Source: Polyodon spathula (taxonomy: Eukaryota; Chordata; Actinopteri; Acipenseriformes; Polyodontidae). From it: a stretch of 64,000 bases of DNA. Of this stretch, positions 48,276-60,008 are shown in pieces (position 1 is the stretch's first letter; each line of letters begins with the position of its first letter). The notes under the pieces are model-generated. The model searched no databases. It saw only the letters and a program-made list of their open reading frames with translations, and was not told where the DNA came from. The stretch covers positions 13,080,794 to 13,144,793 of the forward strand of contig NC_054536.1 of the NCBI RefSeq assembly GCF_017654505.1, given 5' to 3'. Position numbers and translations under genes: made by a program.

Positions 48276-48920
48276 GGCACTGTTACAAAGATAGCTGTAG
48301 TGGGTGACATCAGACCAGAACCAGGAACCAACAAATAAACAGAGAGTTGGAGTTTGGTGAAGCTGAGCGATTGTTTTTGCTCAGCATTTAATAATTGAAC
48401 AGACAGAAAATAAAAGGTTGTAAAGACAAACAAAACACAGGGCGCGTCACTTTCACAAAAATAGAGACAAACAAAAATGGACTACACAGACAAACATGGT
48501 GAGCTGATAGTTTAACTATTCTTATTATTGTTACCTCCGTCTCCAATCCCGTTCTCCACTCACGTGAAAACATGCTGCTTTTATGCAGCTGTACCGACAC
48601 TCGACTGCTAATCAATCATTCAATTGGAGTCTCGGTATAAATGCATATGAATTTATAAAGTTCAATTCCCCGTGCTCACATATTACATTTTATCTGCACG
48701 TGAAGTGCTGTGCAATCCTCGTGCCTAAATACAAATATACATTTTGAACGCTCGTGTTACACAGACCCGTTTAAGACTATACACCAACATTAACACACTA
48801 CACGTAACGTACAACACCGAAATACACACAGGGGCTGGGCAACATTGCCAGGCACACATGAGCAGCGCGACACCGCTGGGCATTTTTACTGTGCAATACT
48901 GCTAGTCTCATCCAGGCCCA
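48250..48920. repeat. Local direct duplication flanking the solo LTR
   Basis: CTGGGCATTTTTGCTGTGCG near 48252 and CTGGGCATTTTTACTGTGCA near 48877 are near-identical, preceded by GCGAC on both sides. The solo LTR lies between, so it entered a pre-existing tandem repeat. Confidence 0.6.
48281..48850 (-). mobile_element. Solo LTR (family A)
   Basis: Plus-strand TGTTACAAAGATAGCTG...GGGCTGGGCAACATTGCCA aligns over its length with the LTRs at 54310 and 56760, including CGTGCCTAAATACAAATATA and CGTGTTACA...CAGACCCGTTTA. The perfect 5-bp target duplication GGCAC flanks it (48276-48280 and 48851-48855). Sense is minus by comparison with the complete copy. Confidence 0.9.
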
Positions 48921-49013
48921 CATGAGCGGTAAGCACTATGCGACTGCCTTTTGTACAGTACATTAGCTGTCAGTACCACACTGTAGGCTATGTATTTGAG
49001 TATAATTTACATA

Positions 49014-49349
49014 TATACCCAAAAGTTTTGCATCACCTAGAATGTTAGGATGGAAACATAATTAAAATAAAAAACTAATATATATATATATATATATATG
49101 AACATAAGTTCGATATTTTATTTAACGTCTTGCAATCAAAGAAACTGCAAAATGATATTGCAAAAGCCTACCAGAAACTACAATAGTCATACAGTATTTC
49201 ATAGTGTCACATTTTTCAATTTTTGGAAAACTACAAAGCAATATGTAATTCAATATGTTAACGTACCATTATTCAGCAGGTTTCATTTGACTTTATGAAG
49301 CAAAAATAATTAATTCTATAGGGTGATGCAAAACTTTTGGCCATAACTG
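49014..49349. mobile_element. Tc1/mariner-type MITE, degraded
   Basis: ACCCAAAAGTTTTGCATCAC at the left is inverted at the right as GGTGATGCAAAACTTTTGGC followed by CATAACTG and TA. The left tip is degraded and internal (TA)n is present at 49078-49099. No transposase. Confidence 0.75.
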
Positions 49350-49352
49350 TAA

Positions 49353-49354
<2 letters not shown>

Positions 49355-49393
<39 letters not shown>

Positions 49394-49401
49394 ACCCCCC
49401 C
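49355..49401. repeat. Poly-C tract
   Basis: 39 consecutive C, one A, then 7 C, starting five bases after the end of the MITE. It is strongly strand-asymmetric. Confidence 0.95.
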
Positions 49402-49520
49402 TACTAAATAAAAATACTGGTTTGTTTATCAAAGTTGTTTTTCTGTCATCTATATGCAGGTGTATGAAATGAGTGATCAATTTGTCAAAGAAACAGCTTA
49501 AATTATAAGTGGTTCATCCA

Positions 49521-49649
49521 TGTTGATGGATATTCTGAAGTTTTCATCCAGTTCTGACTATCCTACAATCCCAAACCACCCATCTGATTGGTTAGAGCTA
49601 CAGTTGCCGCTGCAGGTCATATCTGAAAACTTCAGAATATCCATCAACA
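49521..49649. repeat. Perfect 26-bp inverted repeat with 77-bp spacer
   Basis: TGTTGATGGATATTCTGAAG then TTTTCA (49521-49546) is the exact reverse complement of 49624-49649. The enclosed 77 bp is GC-richer than the flanks. No obvious target duplication. It could be a tiny MITE or a foldback. Confidence 0.8.
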
Positions 49650-49873
49650 ACATTTGTGTGTTTAATATCTTATATTACTTTATCACACACATAAGTAACA
49701 ATCCCAAATGACATTAAAAACATTTTGGCCTGGTTTTATTTGGTGTCTGTAGGGGTAATACAGTGCTTGATATTTATTTCTGTAAGTACAGAAAATTCAG
49801 GGGGGAAAATTAATTATGAAAGCATAATGAAGGGTTGCTCTACTAAATTGACACCTCTTTCATTGGCATTTAT

Positions 49874-50025
49874 TTAAAATGATTTTATTTTTCACTTTGA
49901 CATTATGGACTTTTTTTGTGTTGATCAGTGGCAAAAACTCTTAATTAAATCCATTTTGATTCCATGTTGTAACACAATAAAATGTGGAAAAGTCCAAGGG
50001 GGGTGAATACTTTTGAGAGCCACTG
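49874..50025. mobile_element. Right half of a Tc1-type MITE
   Basis: It matches 31200-31344 closely, including CACTTTGACATTATGGACTT and GTGAATACTTTTGAGAGCCA, and ends CACTG followed by TA. The left half is missing. Confidence 0.85.
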
Positions 50026-50029
50026 TACT

Positions 50030-51098
50030 TGTACATGTAGCCTTTTAAATAAGTTACTATTATGAATCCTAGTTTATCATTAACATAAAATAATGTCATG
50101 TTGTTGTTATAACACATATTGTATTCCAAATAAGAACATACTTTTATTGATTTAAATATATAGTACTTTATATTGTACTTCCAGGTGTCACAATTGTATA
50201 ATAAGACAACCTGTAATAATACTACATACTGATATGGACATGTTACAAGTAAAAAGCAAAATGAATCATGTTTTTATAGAAATAAACTGATTTCTGCAAC
50301 ACAGCTCTGCTTCACAGGAAATATTTAAAATCAATTTCAGTATGTAGCACAATTAGAAACTTGAATGGTGACATCTAGAGGACATGAATAATAATACCAC
50401 ATATTTTAGGATGCATGCTTACATTTTGTGCATTAGAGATACAAACTGAAAGATTAAAAAAATAAGTTTATTTTGTAATTGATGTTGTGATTTACATAAA
50501 CAGAAAATACTTACTACCTTTAGCTTGCAACCAACTGCAACTTCATTATTTTGAGTGTGGAGTGAGGGGTGTGGTAAAGCTGGGTAGTTTTAATAAAATG
50601 TTACTGCTCATTGAAAAGTTGACAGGAATAACCCCACTTATCCAACATGAAATTGATCCTGTTCGGTTGAAGACAGGCCACCCCACCCTAGCACATTTAG
50701 TTGATCTGGGTTCTTTTGCAATTCTGTTTCTCAAAATAAAGTGTAGCAGTCCTACTCAAATGTGTTGATCATCTTTGCTCTCTATTTTGCTTTATCTTTC
50801 TTTTTCAGACACTACCCTTTTCATTCACTTCACTTAACTAATTGAGGTATAGTATTATACTGATAAACTCTAGTAATATATTTTAACATTCTTTCAACAT
50901 TTTTAGAATGAAACAAGACTCGGAGACCATGTGCGATTCCAAAATGAGACCAGTTTATTTTTATTTTGCAACTGATCTAAATAAATATCTAAAATAATGG
51001 ACACCAGCAGGGAGATGAATATATACTTTTTAATTAATAACGTTCTAATCATTTTAAATAAACTGGTGAAAAAATGCTTTGCACTTTTCATTTGAACA
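50030..51098. other. AT-rich DNA, no gene recognised
   Basis: A frame at 50487-50768 is open for 93 codons and followed by AATAAA near 50737, but it has no recognised domain. Nothing else supported. Confidence 0.45.
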
Positions 51099-51100
51099 TA

Positions 51101-51712
51101 TGGCAAGCCAAATTATCATTTAGAGATATCTCAAATTGCATTTTAAGATATCTTCAAATATGAGAAATCTAACAATGAAATAAAGATATCTCCAATTGAT
51201 TTACAGATATCTTTAAATAAAATGGAAACCATATGGATTGTGCTGGCATGGCACACCAAACTGTCATTGAGAGATATCTTAAATGGGGGTTTTAAAGATA
51301 TCTCTAAATCATTTGAAGATATCTTCAAATAACGTCCTGTTCATTTAGAGATATCTGAAAAGTATTTAAATATATCTCAAAAACATTTAGATATATCTTA
51401 TAAAAATTTTAATATCTAAAAATGCATTTTAGATATCTCATTTAACACTCCATTTAAAGGTATCTGTAAATTATTTAGAAATATCTTTAAATGTATTTTA
51501 GATATGTTAAAATTATTTAGAGATATCTTTAAATATTTGAGGATATCTGGAAATGATTTAGAGATTTCTTCAAATATTTAGATATGTTCAAATATTTAGA
51601 GATATCTGGAAATGGTTTAGAGATATCTTTAAATATTTAGATACAAGTTCAAATATTTGGAGATATCTATAAATGAATTTAAGATATCTCTAAATGATAA
51701 TTTGGCTTGCCA
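51101..51712. mobile_element. TA-flanked MITE packed with AGATATCT motifs
   Basis: The left end TGGCAAGCCAAATTATCATT continues TAGAGATATCT and is matched in inverted form at the right end, about 33 bp with essentially no mismatch. TA flanks both ends (51099-51100 and 51713-51714), suggesting mariner-type integration. Between the ends I count 15 exact GATATC words plus about nine one- or two-base variants, spaced roughly every 24 bp, usually in the context TTTAGAGATATCTNNAAAT. Since GATATC is itself palindromic, the whole element can fold in many registers. There is no open frame of note. Confidence 0.85.
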
Positions 51713-51988
51713 TAGGCGCAACTATGACTAGAGTCAGTTCTGTAAAACATATTACTGTTTAGTTTTTTTTAAAGGATAGAACCTTTTAAATACATACATG
51801 ACAGGTAATTGATCCAAGCTGACGATCACTCCAGAAATTATGTTTGAAGTGACGAGTATCAGTGAAACTGCAGTGAGCACAGCCAAAATGACGGCTTCCA
51901 TGTATTTATATTTTAACAGTGTTTTTCCCGGATTTAATGTAAATCATTTATTTCTTCCCAAGATTTAACTAAAAAGAGTCCTGGTTTA

Positions 51989-51992
<4 letters not shown>

Positions 51993-52061
<69 letters not shown>
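51993..52061. repeat. (TA)n microsatellite
   Basis: Uninterrupted TA dinucleotides. Confidence 0.95.
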
Positions 52062-52062
<1 letters not shown>

Positions 52063-54304
52063 GTTAAATACAAATGTTTGGATTCTTACACATTTTGAAA
52101 TGTGTACATTTTGTTTAAGGCAATGTAGTATGCAGGGAAACATTTATGTGCTTTAAAAACAAAGATTCTATTCTCAAAATCCTTGTTACTCGGTCATTCC
52201 TTGATGCACCATGTTATAATTTCTCTTTCTGTATTAAATATTGCAACATTTTTCTATAAAAAGGAGGCCAGACAGTGCAAGTCATTTCAATTTCAGTCAA
52301 TTGATGACTTCTCGACATTTCATAAAAGGAAATCGTTTTTGAGTTACATGCAGTTATCGAGGATACACTTGAACCAAAACAAAGTGGTGCAGTTGCTGCA
52401 TCCTGAAAGGCTGGGGTAATATGAAATGTTTCATTGGTTTATAGAAATCCAGTTATAGATTTCCAGAGGTAGAGTAGTTATGATGGAAAAGAACAATTTT
52501 TTTGGATGAAGCAAAATCTAATTTTGTTTGCTGCTTGTTCATACAACTGCCACAAAAAAAAAAAAACAAACAAACAAAAAAAAAGAACAATATTGAAGTG
52601 AGATGGGGTTTTGTTGAGAAATTTGTAGCAAATAATAAATAAAAAAAACATTGTACTCTGAAAATCAGACATTCTCGTTACAGGTACTCATTTATACTTG
52701 ATCGACACACATGATCGTTTCTTATTGATATTTATTGTGTTATTCATTTTATGACAAGTGGAATATCTTTGACAGCACATATAATACCAGGACCTTAAAA
52801 AAAAAAATGTAATGCCAAATTACATTGTCATATAATACTGTAACACAGTAAAAAAAGTTTATTAATAGATTAAAACACAGAAACCTGAGAGTGCAGCGTG
52901 GTGCAAAATAACATTAACACAATCTATAACAACAACAGAATTCCCTTCTGTTCTCCACACCTCCAACACACACACACACACACACACAATATACAGATTT
53001 GCCCTGTCTTCATATACCTGCTCAGCTCCTCCGCTCATCCATCCAACTACAGGTATGTATCGTTCCCCCTGCTGCAATGCACACCTATGCACCCCGCCAT
53101 TCCCTTATAATGGGGGCTCTCTGCATGCCAATGGATTGGTGGTCCTTATTCCTGCCAGCATGAACTGTCAGGCTTGCAAGGCAACAAGAGTTGCATGTTT
53201 CAGCTCTGCAGAGTGTACTTGGAGACAACATCTTAGATTGTGTCCAGTCAGAAGACTGTTATCTCTTGCTGCATCCTGCAGTTATTGATTAAATCTAGGA
53301 AAGTACAAAAAAAAACTTCACATACAGCAATGAGAGAACTGTCTCCCACACTACTATAAAAAAAAAAAAAAACCTTGGCTGCATCTCAGATTGTATTCAC
53401 TTGGAAGACTGTTATCTACTTGTACTCTCGATATTCCCATTAGCTATCACTTAAGTGAATTGATACTTCAATGTAGTTGACTAATGGCAAATGGCCATGT
53501 ATTTCATGGCTTTTCTGCATAACCTGCTTTTAAATACCAGCCATATTCTAAGGGGTGTTTTTTTTGGGGGGGGGGGGACGGACGGACGGACGGACGACAT
53601 TTTCTTATTGTACTCTGATAGCTGATAGATACAAGTGTACTTTGTTTGCTTAAATACACTAAAAACACTGCCAGTTATGAACATTTTATCGCCTGCAAAA
53701 AGTAACATCTTATACATTTTAAAATCAAAACAAAATGACAGTCTGATTATAGTTGAACCAGTCAAGAAACTGTATTTTTCATGGAACCAGGCCAGGCATT
53801 TCCTTGCTTATCACAAAGGACTTTAGTTACAATGAAATGGGGACTTTTCCCATGAGGATAAGCATGAATAAGAAATCCTAGTTGGCGATATTGCAGTAAT
53901 ATGGCCATAGGGAGGGTGTGAATACACTCCTATTGTAAATGTGAAAGAGAAGTATAAACTGTTTGGTGTTAAGGTAAGGTATACAGCCTTTCTTGTGTTT
54001 CTGATTGGCCAGCAGACCTTTTCCAGCATAAACTAATTTTAATCAGGAAAGTGAAATTTAGAAATGTTTGCTGTATCATTCTAAAAGTAAATGTTTTTGT
54101 AAAAAGCTTTTTTTTTAATGCAATGCACAACTAGTTCATAGTACCATTTTTTTATTATGCCATTGAAGTTTTATTTGAGAATAAAAGTGTGCCTGTAATC
54201 GCACTAGCCCCCTATTTTCTGTTTAAACATAACTATTTATGTTTTTCATGCCGTATCTGCTCTGTGAAAACAAAGAGATTGTCAATATGGCACCTTTCAC
54301 AAAA
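52062..54304. other. No gene recognised
   Basis: Contains an (AC)n run at 52968-52987 and a G-run with (GACG)n at 53565-53595. Otherwise short unsupported frames. Confidence 0.55.
53565..53595. repeat. G-tract followed by (GACG)n
   Basis: About ten G residues followed by five GACG units. Confidence 0.9.
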
Positions 54305-54309
54305 CCCAC

Positions 54310-54948
54310 TGTCACAGAGACGGCCGAAGTGGGTGGCGTCAGAACCAGGAAATAGATACACAAAACAGGACGGATGAAATGAAATGATGATGGCACTTGC
54401 TTGCGCCGGTTTATTGCAAAATAAAAGGGTTGAACAAATAAACAGAAACAGGACACGGCACTGGTAGCCAAAATAAAACAGACAAACAAAAATGGACTAA
54501 TACTTAACAAAAACGGTGAGCAGATAGACACACTAACAAACAAGGTGAGTTTTAAATAAACAAGTATCGTGCTGGTCCCACCAGCATGTAAAAGCAATTG
54601 AAATATCTAACTCTTTAACCTCCTCTCTCTCCCGTTCCCTACTCACCGAACACCCAACCGCGAGTATGTGAAAACGTGCATCTATATATACTGTTGTGCT
54701 GGGATTCAATTACCAATTAATTATTCACTTGAATCCCAGCACGTGAATTAATTATGTGCAACCTCGTGCTCACATATGAACTGCTTTTAATGTACGTGAA
54801 GTGATGTACAATCCCGTGCCTAAATACAAATATACATTTTAAACACTTGTGTTACAGACCCGTTTATATCTCGTGTACCAATGACTATACACCAACATTA
54901 AACACACAACATAACAGAATATATACACAGGGGCGGGCACTTCGTCAC
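54310..54948 (-). repeat. 3' LTR of the family A element
   Basis: In minus sense it begins GTGACGAAGTGCCCGCCCC and ends CTCTGTGACA. A TATA-like TATATATAGA lies at 54681-54690 and AATAAA at 54410-54415 (complement). It aligns along its full length with 56760-57390. Confidence 0.92.
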
Positions 54949-54975
54949 TTATACCCCCCCCCCCCCCCCCTCCAG
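54949..54975 (-). promoter_or_regulatory. Polypurine tract
   Basis: On the minus strand GGA followed by 17 G (54954-54970) then TATAA leads straight into the 3' LTR. This would be the plus-strand primer. The homopolymer may have expanded after insertion. Confidence 0.75.
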
Positions 54976-55551
54976 CAGCAAAACTGCTGCAGTGGGAGCA
55001 GGTCTTCTGACCTCCCCCATGATCTCCGGCAGCGAAACTGCTGCTGGGGTTGGTGGTCTCCAGACCTCCTCCCCCTTCTTTGTAGCCGGCAGCTCCCCTT
55101 GTGTCCGCTCATGCCCGCCCTCCACTCCTCTCGGTCACAGGCCCCTCGCCGCAGCTGTTACGCCCAGCGCTTGGCGTTGTTCGGGGGTATTTTGCTATTA
55201 TGTGTCTTGGTATGTACAGTGCTCCCTGTCGCGCCTGGCAGGGGGTTACGGTGCTACACCCCACCCGCACTGGCATCGGGTACTTAGGCCCAGGCTTACG
55301 AGCGGACAGCAACAGGCTTGCCCGACAGTCGATGTGGAACGGCTGGAAACGTCAGGCGAATGCCTAGCTGGGGTCCTACACCTTGCTGACCGTTGGGGTC
55401 GCGCTCGTCCAGGGTCACCGACCGTTACGACTCCCCGGGGAGGAGTCCGCTAAACCTCGCTGATCGTTGGGGGCTTACTGAGTCAGGACAAGCTGATGTG
55501 CTGGCCCTCTTCATAGCCGCTGCGGCCGGGCCATTTTCCCCTGTGCTCCCC

Positions 55552-56574
55552 TCAGCAGACTATGTAGTGACTGCTGAGGAATGCCAGCATCAAGTCCTGG
55601 TATTCTTTCTTGTACAGGGAGAGGCAGCTACTGCTCCTCTCCCCCTGATGGTGATGGAGGCAGAGGCAGCTCCAGCTCCTCTTCTCGTGAGGGTGGGGGA
55701 AGTGATACCAGCAGGCATTCATCCTCTGCTGCTGGACAGGGACCCAGCAGGCATAAACCCTCTGCTGGCGGGGGAAGTGACCCAGCAGGCATTCACCCTC
55801 TGCTGGTGGGGAAACTGATACCAGCAGGCATTCACCCTTCGCTGGTGGACAGAGACCCAGCAGGCATTCACCCTCTGCTGGTGGACGGGGACCCAGCAGG
55901 CATTCACCCTCTGCTGGTGGCGGAGGCAGATGCAGCTCTGCTCCTGCCGATGGAGGTGGTGGAGGCGTGTAGTCTCCTGCCAGTGAAGGTGGAGGAGGCA
56001 GAGACAGCTCCTGCTGCTCTGCGCCTGCCGGTGGAGGTGACGGAGGCAGAGGCAGCTTCTGCTGCTCTGCGCCTGCCAGTGGAGGTGGCGGAGGCATGTA
56101 GTCTCCTGGCGGTGGAGGTGGGAGCGGCGTGTAGTCTCCTGGCGACGGAGGTGGGAGTGGCGTGTAGTCTACCCTTGTTACAGGGGACTGGTGCGGCTCT
56201 TCCTCACTTGCAGGGGACTGGTGGGGCTCTGGAGACAGTGGTGGGACCTCTCCCTCTGGCGCTGGAGACGACAGCAACGGCTCCTCTCCCTCTGGCGCTG
56301 GAGATGGCTTCTCTCCCTCTGGCGCTGGAGGCGACACCAGCAGGCATTCTTCCCCTGCTGGTGGAGACTTGGGCGGTGGACACTCTGCTTTCCTCATCCC
56401 CTTTCTCTGCCTCCTCCTCACCTTCTTCTCCTGGGCCTCCAGGCGCTCTGGCTCCGGCTGCTGGTGTGGAAACTGCCCCCCTTCTGTTTCCGGGAGAGGG
56501 CGGTCAGCCACTCCATACCCGTAGCGCTTGCACAGGAGGCACCACCCCCCCCTGGCTCTCTCAAGCCTCCACAA
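55552..56574 (-). CDS. Proline-rich gag-like protein with degenerate zinc knuckle
   Basis: 340 codons on the minus strand. Near the N-terminus is GGWCLLCKRYGYGVADRP, which looks like a CCHC knuckle (C-x2-C-x4-G-x4-) whose histidine is now tyrosine and last cysteine arginine. An arginine/lysine-rich stretch follows (EKKVRRRQRKGMRK), then about 200 residues of proline/glutamate repeats. These include units like PPAPEGEEPLL, DYTPLPPPPPG, and four or more copies of the 12-residue PPAEGECLLGPR type (encoded by 36-bp repeats at about 55735-55930). The first part of the protein is in another frame (56561-56683), separated by a G-run that probably slipped. A nucleic-acid-binding gag role is inferred. 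The frame's long opening partly reflects GC-rich tandem structure. Confidence 0.6.
   Translation of the reverse strand: MWRLERARGGWCLLCKRYGYGVADRPLPETEGGQFPHQQPEPERLEAQEKKVRRRQRKGMRKAECPPPKSPPAGEECLLVSPPAPEGEKPSPAPEGEEPLLSSPAPEGEVPPLSPEPHQSPASEEEPHQSPVTRVDYTPLPPPSPGDYTPLPPPPPGDYMPPPPPLAGAEQQKLPLPPSPPPAGAEQQELSLPPPPSLAGDYTPPPPPSAGAELHLPPPPAEGECLLGPRPPAEGECLLGLCPPAKGECLLVSVSPPAEGECLLGHFPRQQRVYACWVPVQQQRMNACWYHFPHPHEKRSWSCLCLHHHQGERSSSCLSLYKKEYQDLMLAFLSSHYIVC
55735..55930. repeat. 36-bp tandem repeats within the gag-like region
   Basis: Units of the type CAGCAGGCATTCACCCTCTG CTGGTGGACGGGGACC recur about five times. They encode a 12-residue repeat on the minus strand. Confidence 0.8.
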
Positions 56575-56683
56575 ATGCGTCCAGGTCCTCTTCCCGAATT
56601 TCCCTGGATGCAGTCATCTCAAACCAGAGCACCCACTCTGGCTGCTGGGGAGGTTGCTGCTTCCTCTGGCCACTTTTTCCCAT
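56561..56683 (-). CDS. N-terminal part of the gag-like protein
   Basis: The start codon at 56681-56683 is the first ATG shortly after the primer site. It encodes about 40 residues: MGKSGQRKQQPPQQPEWVLW, then an acidic REEDLDAFVEA end, stopping at 56561-56563. The 340-codon frame begins at once in another frame with the zinc-knuckle-like block. The joint lies beside a run of eight G residues, so a frameshift mutation (or less likely programmed slippage) is the simplest reading. No known family was recognised. Confidence 0.5.
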   Translation of the reverse strand: MGKSGQRKQQPPQQPEWVLWFEMTASREIREEDLDAFVEA

Positions 56684-56739
56684 TTTTTGTTTTTCACACA
56701 AAAAACCTCTCCTGGTCTGACGCTTGGAGGCGCTGTTAA

Positions 56740-56757
56740 ATCCCACACAGGACACCA
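56740..56757 (-). promoter_or_regulatory. Primer-binding site of the family A element
   Basis: The minus strand reads TGGTGTCCTGTGTGGGAT two bases after the 5' LTR. It resembles TGGTGTCAGCAGTGGGAT of the Gmr1-like element. Confidence 0.65.
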
Positions 56758-56759
56758 CG

Positions 56760-57390
56760 TGTCACAGAGACGGCCAAAGTGGGCAGTGTCAGAACCAGCA
56801 AATGAATACACAAAACAGGACGGATGAAATGAAATGGTGCTTGCTTGCGCTGGTTTATTGCAAAATAAAAGGGTTGAACAAACAAACAGAAACAGGACAC
56901 GGAACTGGTAGCCAAAATAAAACAGACAAACAAAAATGGACTAATACTTAACAAAAACGGTGAGCAGCTAGACACACTAACAAACAAGGTGAGTTTTAAA
57001 TAAACAAGTATCATGCTGGTCCCACCAGCACGTAATAGCAATTTAAATATCTAACTCTTTATCCTCCTCTCTCTCCCTTTCCCTACTCACCGAACACCCA
57101 ACCACGAGTATGTGAAAATGTGTACCTATATATACTGTTGTGCTGGGTTTCAATTACTAATTAATTATTCACTTGAATCCCAGCACGTGAATTAATTATG
57201 TGCAACCTCGTGCTCACATATGAACTACTTTAAATGTACGTGAAGTGATGTACAATCTCGTGCCTAAATACAAATATACATTTTAAACACTTGTGTTACA
57301 GACCCGTTTATATCCCGTGTACCAATGACTATACACCAACATTATAACAACATAACAGAAAATATACACAGGGGCGGGCACTTCGTCACA
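56760..57390 (-). repeat. 5' LTR of the family A element
   Basis: Plus-strand start TGTCACAGAGACGGCC, end GGCACTTCGTCACA. 631 bp. Differences from 54310-54948 are scattered substitutions and small indels. Confidence 0.92.
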
Positions 57391-57395
57391 CCCAC

Positions 57396-58386
57396 TAATA
57401 ATTCCAAGCACTGTACAGAAGGTAGTAGTGATAATGTTTTATTAAAAATTACAAGTTGTGTAGTTGACAATCTGAAAACATATATTCTGTAGCCTAATTT
57501 TGCTTCAAGTGTCTGCAGTATATCATAATAAACTCTAGATAATAGTGCTGTTTTGTTTTTTTTTAGAATGAGTTTCAAATATTAATGAGCCATTACTGAT
57601 GATATGTGTAACTATAAACTTATTTTAGCAGTAAATAGTTTTGATACAATATCTTAATAGCTATAGCTTCAGGTGTATATGCTATAGCTTAATGTCAGCC
57701 CATTTTTTCCAATCATAAAAACATTTTGAGTTCTTGATCAATTTAATTGAAGTCACTTTCTTATATACATATATGTTTAACATTTTAATATAGACAGTGA
57801 ATAAAAATGAAATGTTTAATCAACTACCTGAAAGTAGCTGTAAAATCAAGTTGACCACATCCTTTGCTGTCTGCTGGCTATCTAAATGCACAGCGAGACT
57901 TGCCCTATAGCCGTGACATTAAAAAAGCACCAGATTGTTTGTCTGTTGGATGACTTGCTTAGCCCTTCAACTCAGTCAAAAGGTGGATGGAGCTGTAGTC
58001 ATGAGAATGACCTCTCAGTGGGAACTTTCACAAACATAAGCCTGCTGTCTTGCAACAAAATAACTTTTCAGTCTGGTAGTTTTCCATTTAAGCAGACTAG
58101 CAGCAGATATATGCCTTTTGTCACTAAACCTCACATGTTTTTAAACGTAGCTTTCATGTGTCAAGTGATTAAGGTTCCTATTACCTGTTTGTAGGTAAGT
58201 ATTGATACACAGCACATAGACTGCTGTTTACTGCATCCTCTTACATTTTGAGAACAGAACCCTGGTCGATATGTATGAAGCTTGAAAGAGATTAAATAAA
58301 CCTTATGATTTAAAAAAAAAAAAAAAAAAAATAAAAATATTGAAAGTAAAGACCACAGCTTCATCTTCAAAGCTACTGGGAAAAAA

Positions 58387-58458
<72 letters not shown>

Positions 58459-58940
58459 CAAAAATGTTGGGCAAATTATTTTGAACATGACATTTACTGT
58501 ACTACAAACATTAAAGGCCAAAGCCCTCTGTTTCAATATTTATTTTATACCAGCGCAGGATGATAATGTATATGAGAATAAATATGATGTTTTATATTTA
58601 TAATTGGGGTGTTAGCCAAGGTCAATGTCACAGCAACAAGGAGGCATTCTTAGAAACTGTAGAGAAGCTAGAGATAGGCTTCTGAGGCTATGACTGTACA
58701 ATTTGAATGAGTATGTACCTTATGGCTGACAAAACAGTGTTTGCTGACTGTGAAAGATTGACCCTTTTTGAGATCTGATTACTACATTTACATAAAAAAA
58801 AAAAAAAAGTAATTTAGTGATCTCCTACCTACATACTGTAATATTATCAGCGGTAGCCCCAATCCAGGGGCGATGATCAGAAAGAATTTCATAAATATCA
58901 TGCATGGTCATTTTATACAAACTTGTTTGAAATGTGTGCA
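57396..58940. other. AT-rich DNA, no gene recognised
   Basis: Frame 57886-58194 has no known domain. Poly-A tracts near 58312-58331 and 58381-58404. Confidence 0.5.
58381..58455. repeat. Poly-A followed by (TA)n
   Basis: About 24 A residues pass into about 25 TA units. Confidence 0.95.
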
Positions 58941-58942
58941 TA

Positions 58943-60008
<1,066 letters not shown>

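Larger units (their letters stand above)
54310..57390 (-). mobile_element. Non-autonomous LTR retrotransposon (family A), complete
   Basis: Two direct LTRs, 54310-54948 and 56760-57390, differ at roughly 4-5% of positions by eye. The 5-bp target duplication CCCAC lies at 54305-54309 and 57391-57395. On the minus strand, the primer site TGGTGTCCTGTGTGGGAT follows the 5' LTR, and a 17-G polypurine tract precedes the 3' LTR. The 1.8 kb interior holds only gag-like, proline-rich coding sequence. No protease, reverse transcriptase, RNase H or integrase is found, so mobilisation must have relied on another element. The primer site resembles that of the Gmr1-like element in this window, which makes a Gypsy-type helper plausible. 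Confidence 0.9.

Noticed and set aside
54847..55453. Overlapping plus-strand frames in the LTR and 3' interior
   Set aside because: They run across the LTR boundary and have no domain; low-complexity by-products.
55581..56720. 379-codon open frame on the plus strand across the family A interior
   Set aside because: It is antisense to the gag-like frame. The primer site and polypurine tract fix minus as the sense strand, and the opening is explained by GC-rich tandem repeats whose unit length is a multiple of three.
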